Source of the DNA: an uncultured Bacteroidales bacterium
Lineage (GTDB): Bacteria; Bacteroidota; Bacteroidia; Bacteroidales; UBA932
DNA: 64,000 nucleotides
Assembly (NCBI GenBank): GCA_900320545.1
Contig: ONSU01000003.1
Span: 1 to 64,000 of the forward strand
Reading direction: 5' to 3'
The first letter of the stretch is position 1; each line of letters opens with the position of its first letter. The translations under genes were made by a program, and so were the position numbers. Shown piece by piece: positions 40,960-50,167 of this stretch. Below the pieces are notes generated by a model, which worked only from the letters and a program-made list of their open reading frames with translations, ran no database searches and was not told where the DNA came from.

Positions 40960-42765
40960 CTATCGCGGAGCGATCGGCGGACGCACACGGAATGCATCCA
41001 GCGCCGCAATCCTGTGAAGAAGGGGTTGCGGCGCGGGCATTCTGATGACGCGCACTTCTTCGTGATGAGGACCTTTCAGGGCCCAGGGCGCCAGCAGGGC
41101 GATCCCCAGTCCGTTGAATACCAGCACGCCTCCCTGCACATAGTCGGGATAGGGCGCCCTCGCCAGGGTGCGCAGCCACGTACCGTCCTCCTCATACAGC
41201 GACAGCACCAGCGACCAGTTCTTTCCGGTCTCGTCGGCCATCGCCTGAGAGTTGGAGGGCTCCAGACTCAGGCGCACGGTACGGGCGTTGTGCGGGCCCC
41301 AGTAGATGATCTCGTCGCCCGAGAAATGGAAGTAGGGATCCTGGAACCGGTCGTCGAAATGGCAGACCAGCTGCTCCGACAATTCCAGGAGCAACTCCTC
41401 CCCTTCCGTGCGCACCTTGCAGTTGACGACCTCTCCCATCCGGAATGCGTGGTGGAAGATCTCGGGCCGCATCACCTCGCGCATCCGTTTCGCCTCCTGC
41501 AGGTCGATGACCGGGGGAAGATATGAGGTGAAGCCGATGTTGTCGCCCTTGATGATGTCGATGTTGCGGTCGGCGTAATTGCGCACGTTGTCCAGCTTGG
41601 TAAGGTCGTAGGGCCGGAAGCCGAGGCCGTTGTAGACGTTGTCGTGAATCAGGGTATGGTAGTCCGTCAGATTCAGCGTATAGGACGGGAGAGACAGGGC
41701 GTTGGGATCGCGGAGGATCAGCCAGGATTCCAGACCGCCGGCGCTGTAGACGACGCCTTCGGCGCATTCCGCCTCCAGATAGCCGCAGTCGGTCACTTCC
41801 CCGACGAGGGAGCCGTCCGCCTCATACAGCATCGCCTTGAGAGTATAATACTTGCCTCCCTCGGGATAAGCCATCGTCGCGGAGCCGCCCGCAGGGGCCT
41901 CAAAGGGCTCCAGACGGAGGAATCGTCCCCTTCCCCAGTCGATATCCGCATCCCGGCATGCCGCCCGGCGGTAACCGTATCCGGACTGGACCTGGACGAT
42001 CCGAACCTGATTGGCATACAGGCGTACGCCGATGCATCCGCTATGCCAGGATGCCGCGCGCACCTTGTCGCCCATCGGGTCGTAAGGCAGCACGGCGCCC
42101 GGATGCCTGTTGAAGTCCTTGCCGAGGGTGTGGAATGCGTTCCCCGTGCGGGAGATGGCCAGGAATTCGAACGGGAGAAGGGTCTGGCCGTACACGTCGA
42201 CGACGCCGTAGAGCCCGTCGGTCCCCTTGGCGATGAAGTTGCCGCCGCCGTATGCGGGCTGCGAGAGGAATCGCGGGGAGATGAGTTCTTCGCCGCGGAG
42301 GGTATACACGCCCCAGAGCGGAGCCCCGGCGAGTCCGGGTGCGTTGACGTAGCGGGATGCCAGGATGCAGCCCGATCCGCGGGGAATGTCGACCGCGATG
42401 TATTCCACCGGCAGGACAAGGTTCCCGGAGCGGTCGGCGATGCCGTACATTTTCACGCCGCCGTCCTTGATCTTGAGTTCGCAGAGGCCGTTGCCGTCGA
42501 ATTTGCCGATGTCGTCGTACAGGGGCTGCAGGATCCACTGCCCCTCCTGATTGATGAGTCCTTCCCGGCCGCCCGTTTTGACGACCGCGAAGCCGTCGTT
42601 ATCAAAGCGTCTGGCGTCGTCGTAGGACGGCGGGATCACCCAGTTCTTCTGCTTGTCCTGGTATCCGTATTTCTTGCTTGCCTTGTCCTTGACCGGCTTG
42701 AGGGCCTGGGCGGATGCGGTGAAAGCAAGCGTCAGCAGTGCTACTAGTAGAAGTACTCTTTTCAT
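40960..42765 (-). CDS. Exported WG-repeat protein
   Basis: 601 residues with a signal peptide (MKRVLLLVALLTLAFTASAQA). The first 230 residues hold WG-type repeats (KYGYQDKQKNWVIPPSYDDARRF; REGLINQEGQWILQPLYDDIGKF; MYGIADRSGNLVLPVEY; LWGVYTLRGEELISPRF; LYGVVDVYGQTLLPFEF). These short beta units bind unknown ligands. The C-terminal half is not recognisable. Its 3' end is 3 bases from that of DUF4301 (convergent). Confidence 0.8.
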   Translation of the reverse strand: MKRVLLLVALLTLAFTASAQALKPVKDKASKKYGYQDKQKNWVIPPSYDDARRFDNDGFAVVKTGGREGLINQEGQWILQPLYDDIGKFDGNGLCELKIKDGGVKMYGIADRSGNLVLPVEYIAVDIPRGSGCILASRYVNAPGLAGAPLWGVYTLRGEELISPRFLSQPAYGGGNFIAKGTDGLYGVVDVYGQTLLPFEFLAISRTGNAFHTLGKDFNRHPGAVLPYDPMGDKVRAASWHSGCIGVRLYANQVRIVQVQSGYGYRRAACRDADIDWGRGRFLRLEPFEAPAGGSATMAYPEGGKYYTLKAMLYEADGSLVGEVTDCGYLEAECAEGVVYSAGGLESWLILRDPNALSLPSYTLNLTDYHTLIHDNVYNGLGFRPYDLTKLDNVRNYADRNIDIIKGDNIGFTSYLPPVIDLQEAKRMREVMRPEIFHHAFRMGEVVNCKVRTEGEELLLELSEQLVCHFDDRFQDPYFHFSGDEIIYWGPHNARTVRLSLEPSNSQAMADETGKNWSLVLSLYEEDGTWLRTLARAPYPDYVQGGVLVFNGLGIALLAPWALKGPHHEEVRVIRMPAPQPLLHRIAALDAFRVRPPIAPR

Positions 42766-42792
42766 AATGATCTGTTTTTCATTTATTTCTCA

Positions 42793-42914
42793 AAAATTAG
42801 TCGTATCGATTTCTGGAATCATTTGCACCCGCGCAAGTAGCGGGAGGGGCCCAACTTGTTGGGAGGGACGAGGGCCGGAGGCCCGAGGATGGAAGAAACG
42901 ATACGACTAATTTT
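42793..42914. repeat. Inverted-repeat element enclosing three hairpins
   Basis: Perfect 16-bp arms at 42793-42808 and 42899-42914 (AAAATTAGTCGTATCG and its complement). The 90-base interior holds three hairpins in a row: CCCGC-N7-GCGGG, CCCAA-CTTG-TTGGG and GGGCC-GGA-GGCCC. The folded form is a long stem with a three-armed head. It fills most of the gap between the WG-repeat gene and the AlkZ-related gene. Confidence 0.8.
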
Positions 42915-42924
42915 GGTGTATATT

Positions 42925-43650
42925 TTATGATAATGATTTAATTATCAACTTATCGTCCGCATCCGGATATTGGCTGCGGATGTGGGCGACGAGCCGGCGG
43001 AGGGATTCTTCCGGGGAATGCGGGACTTTCAGCGTGACCGCCTCGAAGGGGAATCCGGCGGGAAGCCCCTGCGGGAAATCCGCCGCATCCGTCTCGAAAA
43101 GCGCCTCCGGCGTACAGAACGAGGAGACCTGCCAGCCGTTGTAGTGCAGGTCCTGCCCGCGATACACCCGCGTGATGTCCCCCGTCACGACCCGGCACTG
43201 CATCATCAGGCGGCAGATCTGGGCGTCCGCCGCACCCTTTTTCACGCCGAGCAGCCCCCGCACCTCCTTGATGCCGATGGAGCCGTTGTCGGCAAGATAA
43301 TCCAGAATGCGCTGCTGGTCCGGCGTCGGCGCATACTTCGGGAGACTGCGGCGATAATTCATCAGTTCGCGATACCACTCCACCGTGGCGAAAGCCGCCT
43401 TCCCGCCCCAGAGAAATTTCCCATAGGCGATCTCCCCGCTCTGGACGCAGCCGATCTTCCAGTCCCAGGGCCCCAGTTCCGGGCCGTCGCCGTCGAACCA
43501 GAAACGCGGCGGCGTCAGTTCCTCCACCGACCATCCCGCCACCGGATTCTCAAAAAACGGAACGATTCCGATCCGGCATACGGTATGGTACATCGCCTCG
43601 GGGCTTACCACCTCGGGACGTACGGTCTGGGCGTGTCGGACGATGCTCAT
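42925..43650 (-). CDS. AlkZ-related winged-helix protein
   Basis: 241 residues. The GPWDWKIG and YGKFLWGGKAAFATVEWYRELMNYRR stretches and a central helix-rich winged-helix part (DYLADNGSIGIKEVRGLLGVKKGAADAQICRLMMQC) match the Bacteroidales family annotated as AlkZ-related, distantly like the HTH_42 DNA glycosylases that unhook crosslinks or remove alkylated bases. I cannot see the catalytic QxQ/QxE motif, so glycosylase activity is unproven. Its ATG overlaps the pdxB stop, making it the last gene of a recF, dciA-like, pdxB group. Confidence 0.65.
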   Translation of the reverse strand: MSIVRHAQTVRPEVVSPEAMYHTVCRIGIVPFFENPVAGWSVEELTPPRFWFDGDGPELGPWDWKIGCVQSGEIAYGKFLWGGKAAFATVEWYRELMNYRRSLPKYAPTPDQQRILDYLADNGSIGIKEVRGLLGVKKGAADAQICRLMMQCRVVTGDITRVYRGQDLHYNGWQVSSFCTPEALFETDAADFPQGLPAGFPFEAVTLKVPHSPEESLRRLVAHIRSQYPDADDKLIIKSLS

Positions 43651-44678
43651 ACGTAGAATTCCCGGCGATAATGGTATTCGCTGCGGAGTTTCTCAAAATC
43701 TCCGGGCGCCATACGGAACATGAAATCGTCGATGAAAATCGGGTAGTTGTACTGGAAAATGGCGGCGATCTGCCCTTGCGTCTTGCCTTCCAGTTCCAGT
43801 TTAAGCGGCTGTAGTTCAGGAGATTCCGCCGTCAGCGAAAAGTCCTTCAGCGCATCGATGCCGAAGAAAGAGGCCACCGAGCGGACGGCCGCGGACGTGC
43901 CGTTGAGTTTGCCCTGGTAGGAATAGCCGGCAATGTGCGGCGTGGCGATATCCACCTGCGAGATCAGGTTCTGGTTGACGTTCGGCTCTCCGGCCCACGT
44001 GTCGATGATGACGGTGCCGAGTTTCGGAATGGCGTGCATCAGCGCGACCTCATCCACCACCTCGCCGCGCGAAGCGTTGATGAAGATCGTCCCGGGGCGG
44101 ATCTTCTCGAAAAAAGATTCGTCCGCCATTCCCCGGGTATTCTCATCGAGCGGCGTATGCAGGGTGACGATATCGGCATGCTCCAGCAGATAATCCAGCG
44201 AACAGAAGGCCTCTGGGCCCTCCGCCTCGGCACGCGGCGGGTCGCACAGCAGGACGTTGAAACCCAGCGTCCTGGCCATCCGCTCCACCGCTCCGCCCAC
44301 ATGGCCGACGCCGACGATGCCGAAGGTCATCCCTTCCAGATTAAGGGATTTGCGGGAAGCGATCCCGTAAAGGGCCGAGAACACATAATTCATCACCCCG
44401 ATGCAGTTGCAGCCCGACGCGTTGTGGACTTCAATCCCCCGCTCCCGGCAATAGTCCAGGTCGATGTGGTCGGTGCCGATGGTGGCCGTCGAGATGATCC
44501 GGACCGCCGTCCCGTCCAGCAGGTCGGCGTCGCACCGGGTCCGCGTGCGGATGATCAGGGCGTCGGCGTCCGGGAGATCTTCCCGGCCGATCTGCCTTCC
44601 TTCTTTATATACGACCTCCGCGAAAGGCTCGAAGACGCCCTTCAGGAAGGGAATATTGGTATCTGCTACGATTTTCAT
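43647..44678 (-). CDS. pdxB: 4-phosphoerythronate dehydrogenase
   Basis: 343-residue D-2-hydroxyacid dehydrogenase of the PdxB type, acting in the DXP-dependent vitamin B6 pathway. Seen: MKIVADTNIPF start, RTRTRCDADLLDG, ATIGTDHIDLDYC, NAD-fold GIVGVGHVGGAVERMA, the arginine in NASRGEVVDE, Glu in TWAGEPNVN and His in ATPHIAGYSYQGKLNGT, all diagnostic of PdxB. A C-terminal dimerisation region follows. Overlaps both neighbours by 4 bases, so translationally coupled. Confidence 0.95.
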   Translation of the reverse strand: MKIVADTNIPFLKGVFEPFAEVVYKEGRQIGREDLPDADALIIRTRTRCDADLLDGTAVRIISTATIGTDHIDLDYCRERGIEVHNASGCNCIGVMNYVFSALYGIASRKSLNLEGMTFGIVGVGHVGGAVERMARTLGFNVLLCDPPRAEAEGPEAFCSLDYLLEHADIVTLHTPLDENTRGMADESFFEKIRPGTIFINASRGEVVDEVALMHAIPKLGTVIIDTWAGEPNVNQNLISQVDIATPHIAGYSYQGKLNGTSAAVRSVASFFGIDALKDFSLTAESPELQPLKLELEGKTQGQIAAIFQYNYPIFIDDFMFRMAPGDFEKLRSEYHYRREFYV

Positions 44679-45010
44679 CTGAATATGATTTCTTTGACCC
44701 CGGCCACCTTGGGATCGTCTTTCACGAACAGTTCGTCGGCGGCGAGGAAATCGTTGATCCCCGCGATGAGCGAGGCCTTGCGGAGCGACAGTTCCCGCCG
44801 CCAGATGGCCGAGGATAGGGTGACATACAGGGTTCCGTCCCGGAAGAATTGCTTCAGGGTATGGGCGGATGCCCCGGACACCGCGTCCCAGGCGGCGAAC
44901 ACCCGGCGCGTATTGAGCCCGGAGGCGAGTTTCATCTCACGGATGAATTCCGACATCGCCTCTTCCAGCGTAACGGCGTTCTTGCGGGACAGTCTGATCT
45001 GGGCCATCAT
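44675..45010 (-). CDS. DUF721 / DciA-like protein
   Basis: 111 residues. The pattern RRVFAAWDAVSGASAHTLKQFFRDGTLYVTLSSAIWRREL is the DUF721 core. The founding member DciA loads or operates the replicative helicase in many bacteria that lack DnaC. Its place directly after recF (4-base overlap) fits a DNA replication/repair group. Start at either of two consecutive ATGs (45010 or 45007). Confidence 0.85.
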   Translation of the reverse strand: MMAQIRLSRKNAVTLEEAMSEFIREMKLASGLNTRRVFAAWDAVSGASAHTLKQFFRDGTLYVTLSSAIWRRELSLRKASLIAGINDFLAADELFVKDDPKVAGVKEIIFR

Positions 45011-46107
45011 CCAAGGGGATTAAAGGCGCCGGCTTTCGCCTGGAAATAGGCGCGGTCTTCGGTAATGGCGTCCACCGTCCGGCTGAGGCGGGCCGCGTCG
45101 CAGTCGGTGATGAAGATCTGGGAGAATCCGCTGCCGGAGACCATCGCGATGAGGTTGGAGATGCGGCCGAGGTCGAGTTTGTCGAAGACGTCGTCCAGCA
45201 GGAGGATGGGCGCGACGCCCGAGCCCCCCTTCATGATCTCGTATTCAGCGAATTTAAGGGCGACAAGGAAAGATTTCTGCTGCCCCTGCGAACCGGCGTG
45301 CCGGATGGGATGGCCGTTCATCTTGAAGATGAGGTCGTCGCGCTGGAGGCCGCAGGTGGTGTACTTGAAGATGCGGTCCTTCTCAAGGCTGGCGCGGAGA
45401 AGGTCGCGGAGCGGCGCGGAGGCAAGGTCTGAGCGGTATTCGACCGTCACTTCCTCTCCACCGCCGGAAATCAGTGTATAATAGCGGCTTACGATCGGCG
45501 CGAGCGCCTCGGCGAATCGCTTCCGGGCCTCGTATGCGGGTGCCGCGGCCGCCTCCATCTTGAGGTCGATGACCTCCAGGAGCGCGGGATCGGCGGCACC
45601 GTCCTTGAGGAGCGTGTTGCGCTGCATCAGCAGCCGGTTGTACTGCTGGATGGAAGCGAGATACTGCCGGTCCATCTGCGATAGGACGGCATTGGCGAAC
45701 CGCCGCCGCTCCGCCCCGGACTCGCTCACCAGACTGCCGTCCGCGGGGGAAACCATCACCACGGGAATCAGCCCGATATGGTCCGAGATGCGGGAATAGG
45801 TCTTGCCGTCCCGGACTACTTTCTTCTCCCCGGAATTGGAGAAACGGATGGAAACGCGCGACTCCACGGCGTCCGGCATCAGGTACTGCCCGCCGAGCTG
45901 GAACGCCTCCGTGCCGTAGCGGATATTGAACCGCTCCGAGCCCGCCAGCGCGCTCTTGGTCATGGAGAGGCAGTAAATCGCATCCAGAAGGTTGGTCTTG
46001 CCCTCCCCGTTGTCGCCGCTGATGCAGTTGACCTTCGGAGAGAACTCCACCTCCTGGAACGCGATGTTCCGGAAGTCCTGAATCACTATTTTCTTCAATA
46101 CAGGCAT
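45007..46107 (-). CDS. recF: DNA replication and repair protein RecF
   Basis: 366-residue SMC-like ATPase that helps load RecA at gaps with RecO and RecR. Walker A is SGDNGEGKTNLLDAIY near residue 30; Walker B is PILLLDDVFDKLD, and the signature GSQGQQKSFLVALKFAEY precedes it. The start at 46107 gives MPVLKKIVIQDFRNI, the standard RecF N terminus. An in-frame ATG at 46170 would add 21 residues encoded by degenerate repeats and is rejected. First gene of the minus-strand group recF, dciA-like, pdxB, alkZ-related. Confidence 0.95.
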   Translation of the reverse strand: MPVLKKIVIQDFRNIAFQEVEFSPKVNCISGDNGEGKTNLLDAIYCLSMTKSALAGSERFNIRYGTEAFQLGGQYLMPDAVESRVSIRFSNSGEKKVVRDGKTYSRISDHIGLIPVVMVSPADGSLVSESGAERRRFANAVLSQMDRQYLASIQQYNRLLMQRNTLLKDGAADPALLEVIDLKMEAAAAPAYEARKRFAEALAPIVSRYYTLISGGGEEVTVEYRSDLASAPLRDLLRASLEKDRIFKYTTCGLQRDDLIFKMNGHPIRHAGSQGQQKSFLVALKFAEYEIMKGGSGVAPILLLDDVFDKLDLGRISNLIAMVSGSGFSQIFITDCDAARLSRTVDAITEDRAYFQAKAGAFNPLG

Positions 46108-46115
46108 CTTTCGTC

Positions 46116-46190
46116 CGTCTTCATTCCCGACCGGCTCGTTCCCTACCATTCCCGACCCTTCCTTCGTCATTCACGGCCTGATCGGGAATC
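46116..46190 (+). repeat. Dispersed palindromic repeat upstream of recF, with adjoining degenerate units
   Basis: The palindrome copy is 46165-46190 and matches the reverse complement of 7518-7543 at 24 of 26 positions. Toward recF it is followed by several short ATTCCCGACC-like units (about 46120-46160). It lies in the recF leader, where a longer RecF start would otherwise translate it. Confidence 0.75.
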
Positions 46191-46236
46191 TATTTCCAAA
46201 GATAAGAATAAAATTGCACTAACCGAAATTTTTTAC

Positions 46237-46244
46237 TAAATTTG
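46237..46244 (+). promoter_or_regulatory. Putative -7 element (TAAATTTG) for the TPR protein gene
   Basis: TAnnTTTG match 39 bases upstream of the ATG at 46284; a partial TTGC lies near the -33 position. Confidence 0.5.
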
Positions 46245-46283
46245 CAGGCTTAAAACAAAAGACAATATAAAGAGTAACATTAT

Positions 46284-46967
46284 ATGGCAAAGAAAAACCT
46301 TAAAGATCCTCAGATGGTGCAAGAGCAGAATCTTGCAGAGGCAGCCTCCAAAACCGAGGAATTCATCTCCGAATACGGCAAACTGATCAGCTGGATCGTC
46401 ATCGGCATCCTCGTCGTCGGTCTCGCCGTCGTCGCGTACACCAAATTCTACCTCCAGCCCAAGAAGGCGGAGGCCTCCGAGCAGATGTTCCACGCCGAGC
46501 AGAGCTTCATCCTCGGCGACTACGAGCAGGCTCTCAAGGGCGACGACAACTATCCCGGCTTCGAAGAGATCGCCGACACCTACGGCAACAAGGCCGGCAA
46601 GGCCATCTGGCTCTATGCAGGCATCTGCGAGCTCCAGACCGGCAACTACGAGCAGGCCGTCGAGTACCTCAAGAAGTACAAGGTCAGCGACAATATCCTC
46701 CAGTCCCGCGCCGAAGGTGCCATCGCCGGCGCCTATGTCGAGCTCGAGCAGTATGAGGACGCCCTCGCGATGTACAAGAAGGCCGCCGCCACCGCCGACA
46801 ACATGCTTTCCGCCAGCTACCTGTTCCAGGGAGGCATCGTCGCCGAGAAACTCGGCCGCAACGACGAGGCCCTCTCCCTCTACAAAGAGATCAAGGACAA
46901 ATACTATCAGTCACCCGAGGCGATGGATATCGACAAGTATATCGCCAGCCTCGAAAACGCGCAGTAA
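46284..46967 (+). CDS. Membrane-anchored tetratricopeptide repeat protein
   Basis: 227 residues: a short cytoplasmic N terminus, one membrane helix (LISWIVIGILVVGLAVVAY, about residues 34-52), then TPR units (AIWLYAGICELQTGNYEQAVEYLKKY; RAEGAIAGAYVELEQYEDALAMYKKA; SYLFQGGIVAEKLGRNDEALSLYKEI). The layout resembles YfgM-type proteins, which associate with the Sec translocon and periplasmic chaperones. Followed after three bases by yebC. Confidence 0.85.
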   Translation: MAKKNLKDPQMVQEQNLAEAASKTEEFISEYGKLISWIVIGILVVGLAVVAYTKFYLQPKKAEASEQMFHAEQSFILGDYEQALKGDDNYPGFEEIADTYGNKAGKAIWLYAGICELQTGNYEQAVEYLKKYKVSDNILQSRAEGAIAGAYVELEQYEDALAMYKKAAATADNMLSASYLFQGGIVAEKLGRNDEALSLYKEIKDKYYQSPEAMDIDKYIASLENAQ

Positions 46968-46970
46968 ACC

Positions 46971-47732
46971 ATGGGACGTGCCTTTGAATTCCGCAAGGAA
47001 AGGAAAATGAAGCGTTGGGGCCACATGGCCAAGACCTTCACCAAACTCGGAAAGGAAATCACCATCGCCGTCAAGCAGGGCGGCCCCGAAGTGACCGGCA
47101 ACCCGCGTCTGCGCGCCCTCATCGCCGAGGCGAAGTCGGAGCAGATGCCCAAGGAGAACATCGAGCGCGCCATCAAGAAGGCCACCGAGGCCAAGACCGG
47201 CGACTTCAAGGAGATCATCTACGAAGGATTCGGTCCGTTCGGCATCGCCTACCTCGTCGAGGCCGCGACCGACAACAACACCCGCACCGTGGCCAACGTC
47301 CGCAGCTACTTCACCAAGTGCGGCGGCTCGCTCCAGACCAGCGGCAGCGTGGCGTTCATGTTCGACCACAAGTGCGTCTTCCGCATCAAGGAAGATCCCG
47401 CCAAGCCGATCGACGTGGACGAGCTCGAGCTCGAACTGATCGATTTCGGCGCCGAGGAAGTCTTCAAGCAGGAAGTCGAGGACGAGGACGAGAACGTCAC
47501 CGTCGAGATCACCATCTACGGCGACTACTCCTCCTACGGACAGATCCAGAAGTACATCGAAGAGGCGGGTTACGACCTCATCTCCGGCGGCTTCGAGCAG
47601 ATCCCGAACGTCGACCTCAAAGACGTCACGGCCGAGCAGCGCGCGACGCTTGACAAACTCACCGGCCTCCTGGAGGACGACGAAGACGTCACCAACGTCT
47701 ACACCACCCTCAAGCCGGCGGAAGAAGAATAA
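46971..47732 (+). CDS. yebC: YebC/PmpR-family protein
   Basis: 253 residues. It starts [23 protein letters not shown], a Bacteroidetes variant of the usual MAGHSKWANIKHRK start, followed by [44 protein letters not shown], typical of the family, and by the two acidic C-terminal domains. YebC proteins were described as transcription regulators and more recently as factors that relieve ribosome stalling on proline-rich sequences. A terminator hairpin follows directly. Confidence 0.95.
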   Translation: MGRAFEFRKERKMKRWGHMAKTFTKLGKEITIAVKQGGPEVTGNPRLRALIAEAKSEQMPKENIERAIKKATEAKTGDFKEIIYEGFGPFGIAYLVEAATDNNTRTVANVRSYFTKCGGSLQTSGSVAFMFDHKCVFRIKEDPAKPIDVDELELELIDFGAEEVFKQEVEDEDENVTVEITIYGDYSSYGQIQKYIEEAGYDLISGGFEQIPNVDLKDVTAEQRATLDKLTGLLEDDEDVTNVYTTLKPAEEE

Positions 47733-47750
47733 TTAACCTCTTAATCGAAG

Positions 47751-47781
47751 CGGTGGCCGGAAGACGGACCACCGTTTTTTT
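47751..47781 (+). terminator. Intrinsic terminator between yebC and mmdA
   Basis: Stem CGGTGG / CCACCG with an inner CCG-GAAGA-CGG stem, then T7 (47775-47781). The T run ends only four bases before the mmdA ATG at 47786. Confidence 0.85.
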
Positions 47782-47785
47782 GCCT

Positions 47786-49342
47786 ATGAGTGCCCAGACG
47801 CAAAAAATCGGACAATTGGTGGAGCGCCGCGCGGCCGCCCGTCTCGGCGGCGGCGAGAAGCGCATCGAAGCCCAGCACGCCAAAGGCAAACTGACCGCCC
47901 GGGAGCGGCTCGAAAGACTCCTGGATGCGGGCAGTTTCGAAGAATTCGACATGTTCGTCCGTCACCGCTGCACTGATTTCGGAATGGAACGGCAGCATTT
48001 CGACGGCGACGGTGTCGTCACCGGATGCGGTACCGTCGAAGGACGTCCCGTCTATGTCTTCGCCCAGGACTTCACCGTCAGCGGCGGCTCGCTCTCCAAG
48101 ACGATGGCCGACAAGATCTGCAAGGTGATGGACATGGCCGTCAAGACCGGGGCGCCCGTCATCGGGCTGAACGATTCGGGCGGCGCCCGGATCCAGGAAG
48201 GAGTCGACGCCCTCGCCGGCTACGCGGAGATCTTCGAGCGCAACATCCTGGCCTCCGGCGTCATTCCGCAGATCTCGGCGATCATGGGTCCCTGCGCGGG
48301 CGGAGCCGTGTACTCCCCCGCCCTCACCGATTTCACCCTGATGGTAAAGGACACCTCTTATATGTTCCTTACCGGTCCGGCTGTCGTCAAGAGCGTCACA
48401 GGCGAGACGGTCACGCAGGAGGAACTCGGCGGCGCGTCCGTCCACAGTTCCAAGAGCGGCGTGGCGCATTTCTCCGCCGCGGACGAGGATGAAGCCATCG
48501 CCACCCTCCGCGAACTCATCGGCTACCTGCCGCAGAACAACCTCTCCGAGGCGCCCTTCGTGGAGACGGATGACGACTTCGCACGCGTGGATGACGCCCT
48601 CAACGACATCATCCCCGACAACCCGAACAAAGCCTACGACATGTACGGCGTCGTCCGGAGCATCGTCGACGACGGCCGCTTCCTCGAGATCCACAGGGAT
48701 TTCGCGCGGAACATCATCGTGGGATTCGCCCGGATGGGCGGACGCAGCGTCGGCATCGTGGCCAACCAGCCCGCCGTGCTGGCCGGCGTGCTCGATATCA
48801 ACGCCTCCCGCAAAGCCGCCCGTTTCGTGCGCTTCTGCGACGCGTTCAACATTCCGCTCGTCACACTGGTCGACGTGCCCGGCTTCCTCTGCGGCACGCA
48901 GCAGGAATACGGCGCCATCATCACCAACGGGGCCAAACTCCTCTATGCCTACGGCGAGGCGACGGTCCCCAAGGTCACGGTAACCCTTCGCAAATCCTAC
49001 GGCGGAGCCCACATCGTGATGAGCTGCAAGCAGCTCCGCGGCGACATCAACTACGCCTGGCCCTCCGCGCAGATCGCCGTAATGGGCGCCGAAGGAGCCG
49101 TCAACGTCCTCTACGCCAAGGATCTGAAGGCCGACCCCGAGCATGCGGACGAGATTTTCGAGCAGAAAAAGGCCGAATACGAAGACCTCTTCTCCAATCC
49201 CTACCGCGCCGCGGAAAGGGGCTATATCGACGATGTGATCGAGCCGCGCAACACGCGTTTCCGCGTCATCCGCGCCCTGGAATTCCTCCGGGGCAAGCAC
49301 CAGGAAGCGCCGGCCAGGAAACACGACAACCTCCCGCTCTGA
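47786..49342 (+). CDS. mmdA: Methylmalonyl-CoA decarboxylase carboxyltransferase (alpha) subunit
   Basis: 518 residues of the carboxyltransferase family shared by propionyl-CoA carboxylase beta. Seen: [60 protein letters not shown] and the C-terminal [17 protein letters not shown]. On its own it could be PccB, but the following OadG-like, biotin-carrier and OadB/MmdB-like genes identify the sodium-pumping methylmalonyl-CoA decarboxylase, which removes CO2 from methylmalonyl-CoA to give propionyl-CoA in succinate-to-propionate metabolism. Starts four bases after the T run of a terminator. Confidence 0.92.
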   Translation: MSAQTQKIGQLVERRAAARLGGGEKRIEAQHAKGKLTARERLERLLDAGSFEEFDMFVRHRCTDFGMERQHFDGDGVVTGCGTVEGRPVYVFAQDFTVSGGSLSKTMADKICKVMDMAVKTGAPVIGLNDSGGARIQEGVDALAGYAEIFERNILASGVIPQISAIMGPCAGGAVYSPALTDFTLMVKDTSYMFLTGPAVVKSVTGETVTQEELGGASVHSSKSGVAHFSAADEDEAIATLRELIGYLPQNNLSEAPFVETDDDFARVDDALNDIIPDNPNKAYDMYGVVRSIVDDGRFLEIHRDFARNIIVGFARMGGRSVGIVANQPAVLAGVLDINASRKAARFVRFCDAFNIPLVTLVDVPGFLCGTQQEYGAIITNGAKLLYAYGEATVPKVTVTLRKSYGGAHIVMSCKQLRGDINYAWPSAQIAVMGAEGAVNVLYAKDLKADPEHADEIFEQKKAEYEDLFSNPYRAAERGYIDDVIEPRNTRFRVIRALEFLRGKHQEAPARKHDNLPL

Positions 49343-49346
49343 CAGG

Positions 49347-49712
49347 ATGTACACGACCGCCGCATATTTCGCCGCCCCGCTCTCCGTCGGACTCGACGAC
49401 CCGCACGGCTTTGTCCTCACGCTGACCGCCGTCTGCGTCGTCTTCGCCGTCCTGATGATCCTCTGGATCCTCTTCGGCCTCCTCGGCAAGGGCTTTCAGC
49501 GCGCCGCCGCCCGCCGTTCCGGTGCGGCCGACATCCCCGCCGACCATGCTTCCGAAGCCGAAACCGCCGCCGCCATCGCCACCGCGATCCATCTCTATCT
49601 CTCCGACACGGTCCACGACAGCGAATCCTTCGTCATCACCCTCCGCGGGGACGGACCCGGCCGCGCCTGGTCCTCCCCGGAGCGCAACTTCCGTAAAACA
49701 CGAAAACCATGA
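49347..49712 (+). CDS. OadG-family small membrane subunit of the decarboxylase
   Basis: 121 residues: a single membrane helix (LTLTAVCVVFAVLMILWILFGLLG, about residues 27-50), then an alanine-rich linker and a short basic tail. Size, topology and position between the alpha subunit and the biotin carrier match the gamma/delta (OadG, MmdD) subunit, which holds the complex together at the membrane. Sequence in this family is poorly conserved, so the call leans on context. Overlaps the next gene by 4 bases. Confidence 0.8.
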   Translation: MYTTAAYFAAPLSVGLDDPHGFVLTLTAVCVVFAVLMILWILFGLLGKGFQRAAARRSGAADIPADHASEAETAAAIATAIHLYLSDTVHDSESFVITLRGDGPGRAWSSPERNFRKTRKP

Positions 49713-50161
49713 AGACCTACAGTCTCACCATAAACGGCAACAAATATGACGTCACGGTCGAAGGCGTCGCCGACGGCAAAGCCGCCGTCTCCGTCAACGG
49801 CATCCCTTACGAAGTAGCCCTGGACGCATCCGTCCCCGCTCCGGACGCATCTCCGGCCGCATTCCCGGCCGCCGCACCCGCCGGCAAGGCCCCTGTCAGC
49901 CGTCCCGAGCCCGCCGGGCGCGCTTCCGGACCTGCTCCGGAATCCGCCTCCTCCACCGTCACCTCCCCCCTCCCCGGGGTCATCATCGAGGTTTCCGTCA
50001 AGGAAGGGCAGGCCGTCCGTGCGGGCGAGAAAGTCGCCGTCCTCGAAGCGATGAAGATGGAAAACGAGATCACCGCCCCGCGTGACGGCACCGTCACCGC
50101 CATCCACGCCACCAAAGGCGATTCCGTCCTTGAAGGCGCACCCGTTGTAACGATTGCATAA
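49709..50161 (+). CDS. mmdC: Biotin carboxyl carrier subunit of the decarboxylase
   Basis: 150 residues. The N-terminal part (MKTYSLTINGNKYDV) is followed by a long Ala/Pro/Ser linker (about residues 45-80) and a C-terminal biotinyl domain with VLEAMKMENEI, whose lysine between the methionines receives biotin. It carries CO2 from the carboxyltransferase subunit to the membrane decarboxylase subunit. Four-base overlap with the OadG-like gene; the next gene starts six bases on. Confidence 0.93.
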   Translation: MKTYSLTINGNKYDVTVEGVADGKAAVSVNGIPYEVALDASVPAPDASPAAFPAAAPAGKAPVSRPEPAGRASGPAPESASSTVTSPLPGVIIEVSVKEGQAVRAGEKVAVLEAMKMENEITAPRDGTVTAIHATKGDSVLEGAPVVTIA

Positions 50162-50167
50162 GTACCT

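Noticed and set aside
46108..46170. Upstream RecF start adding 21 residues.
   Set aside because: The extension is encoded by degenerate palindromic repeats; MPVLKKIVIQDFRN at 46107 is the family-standard start.
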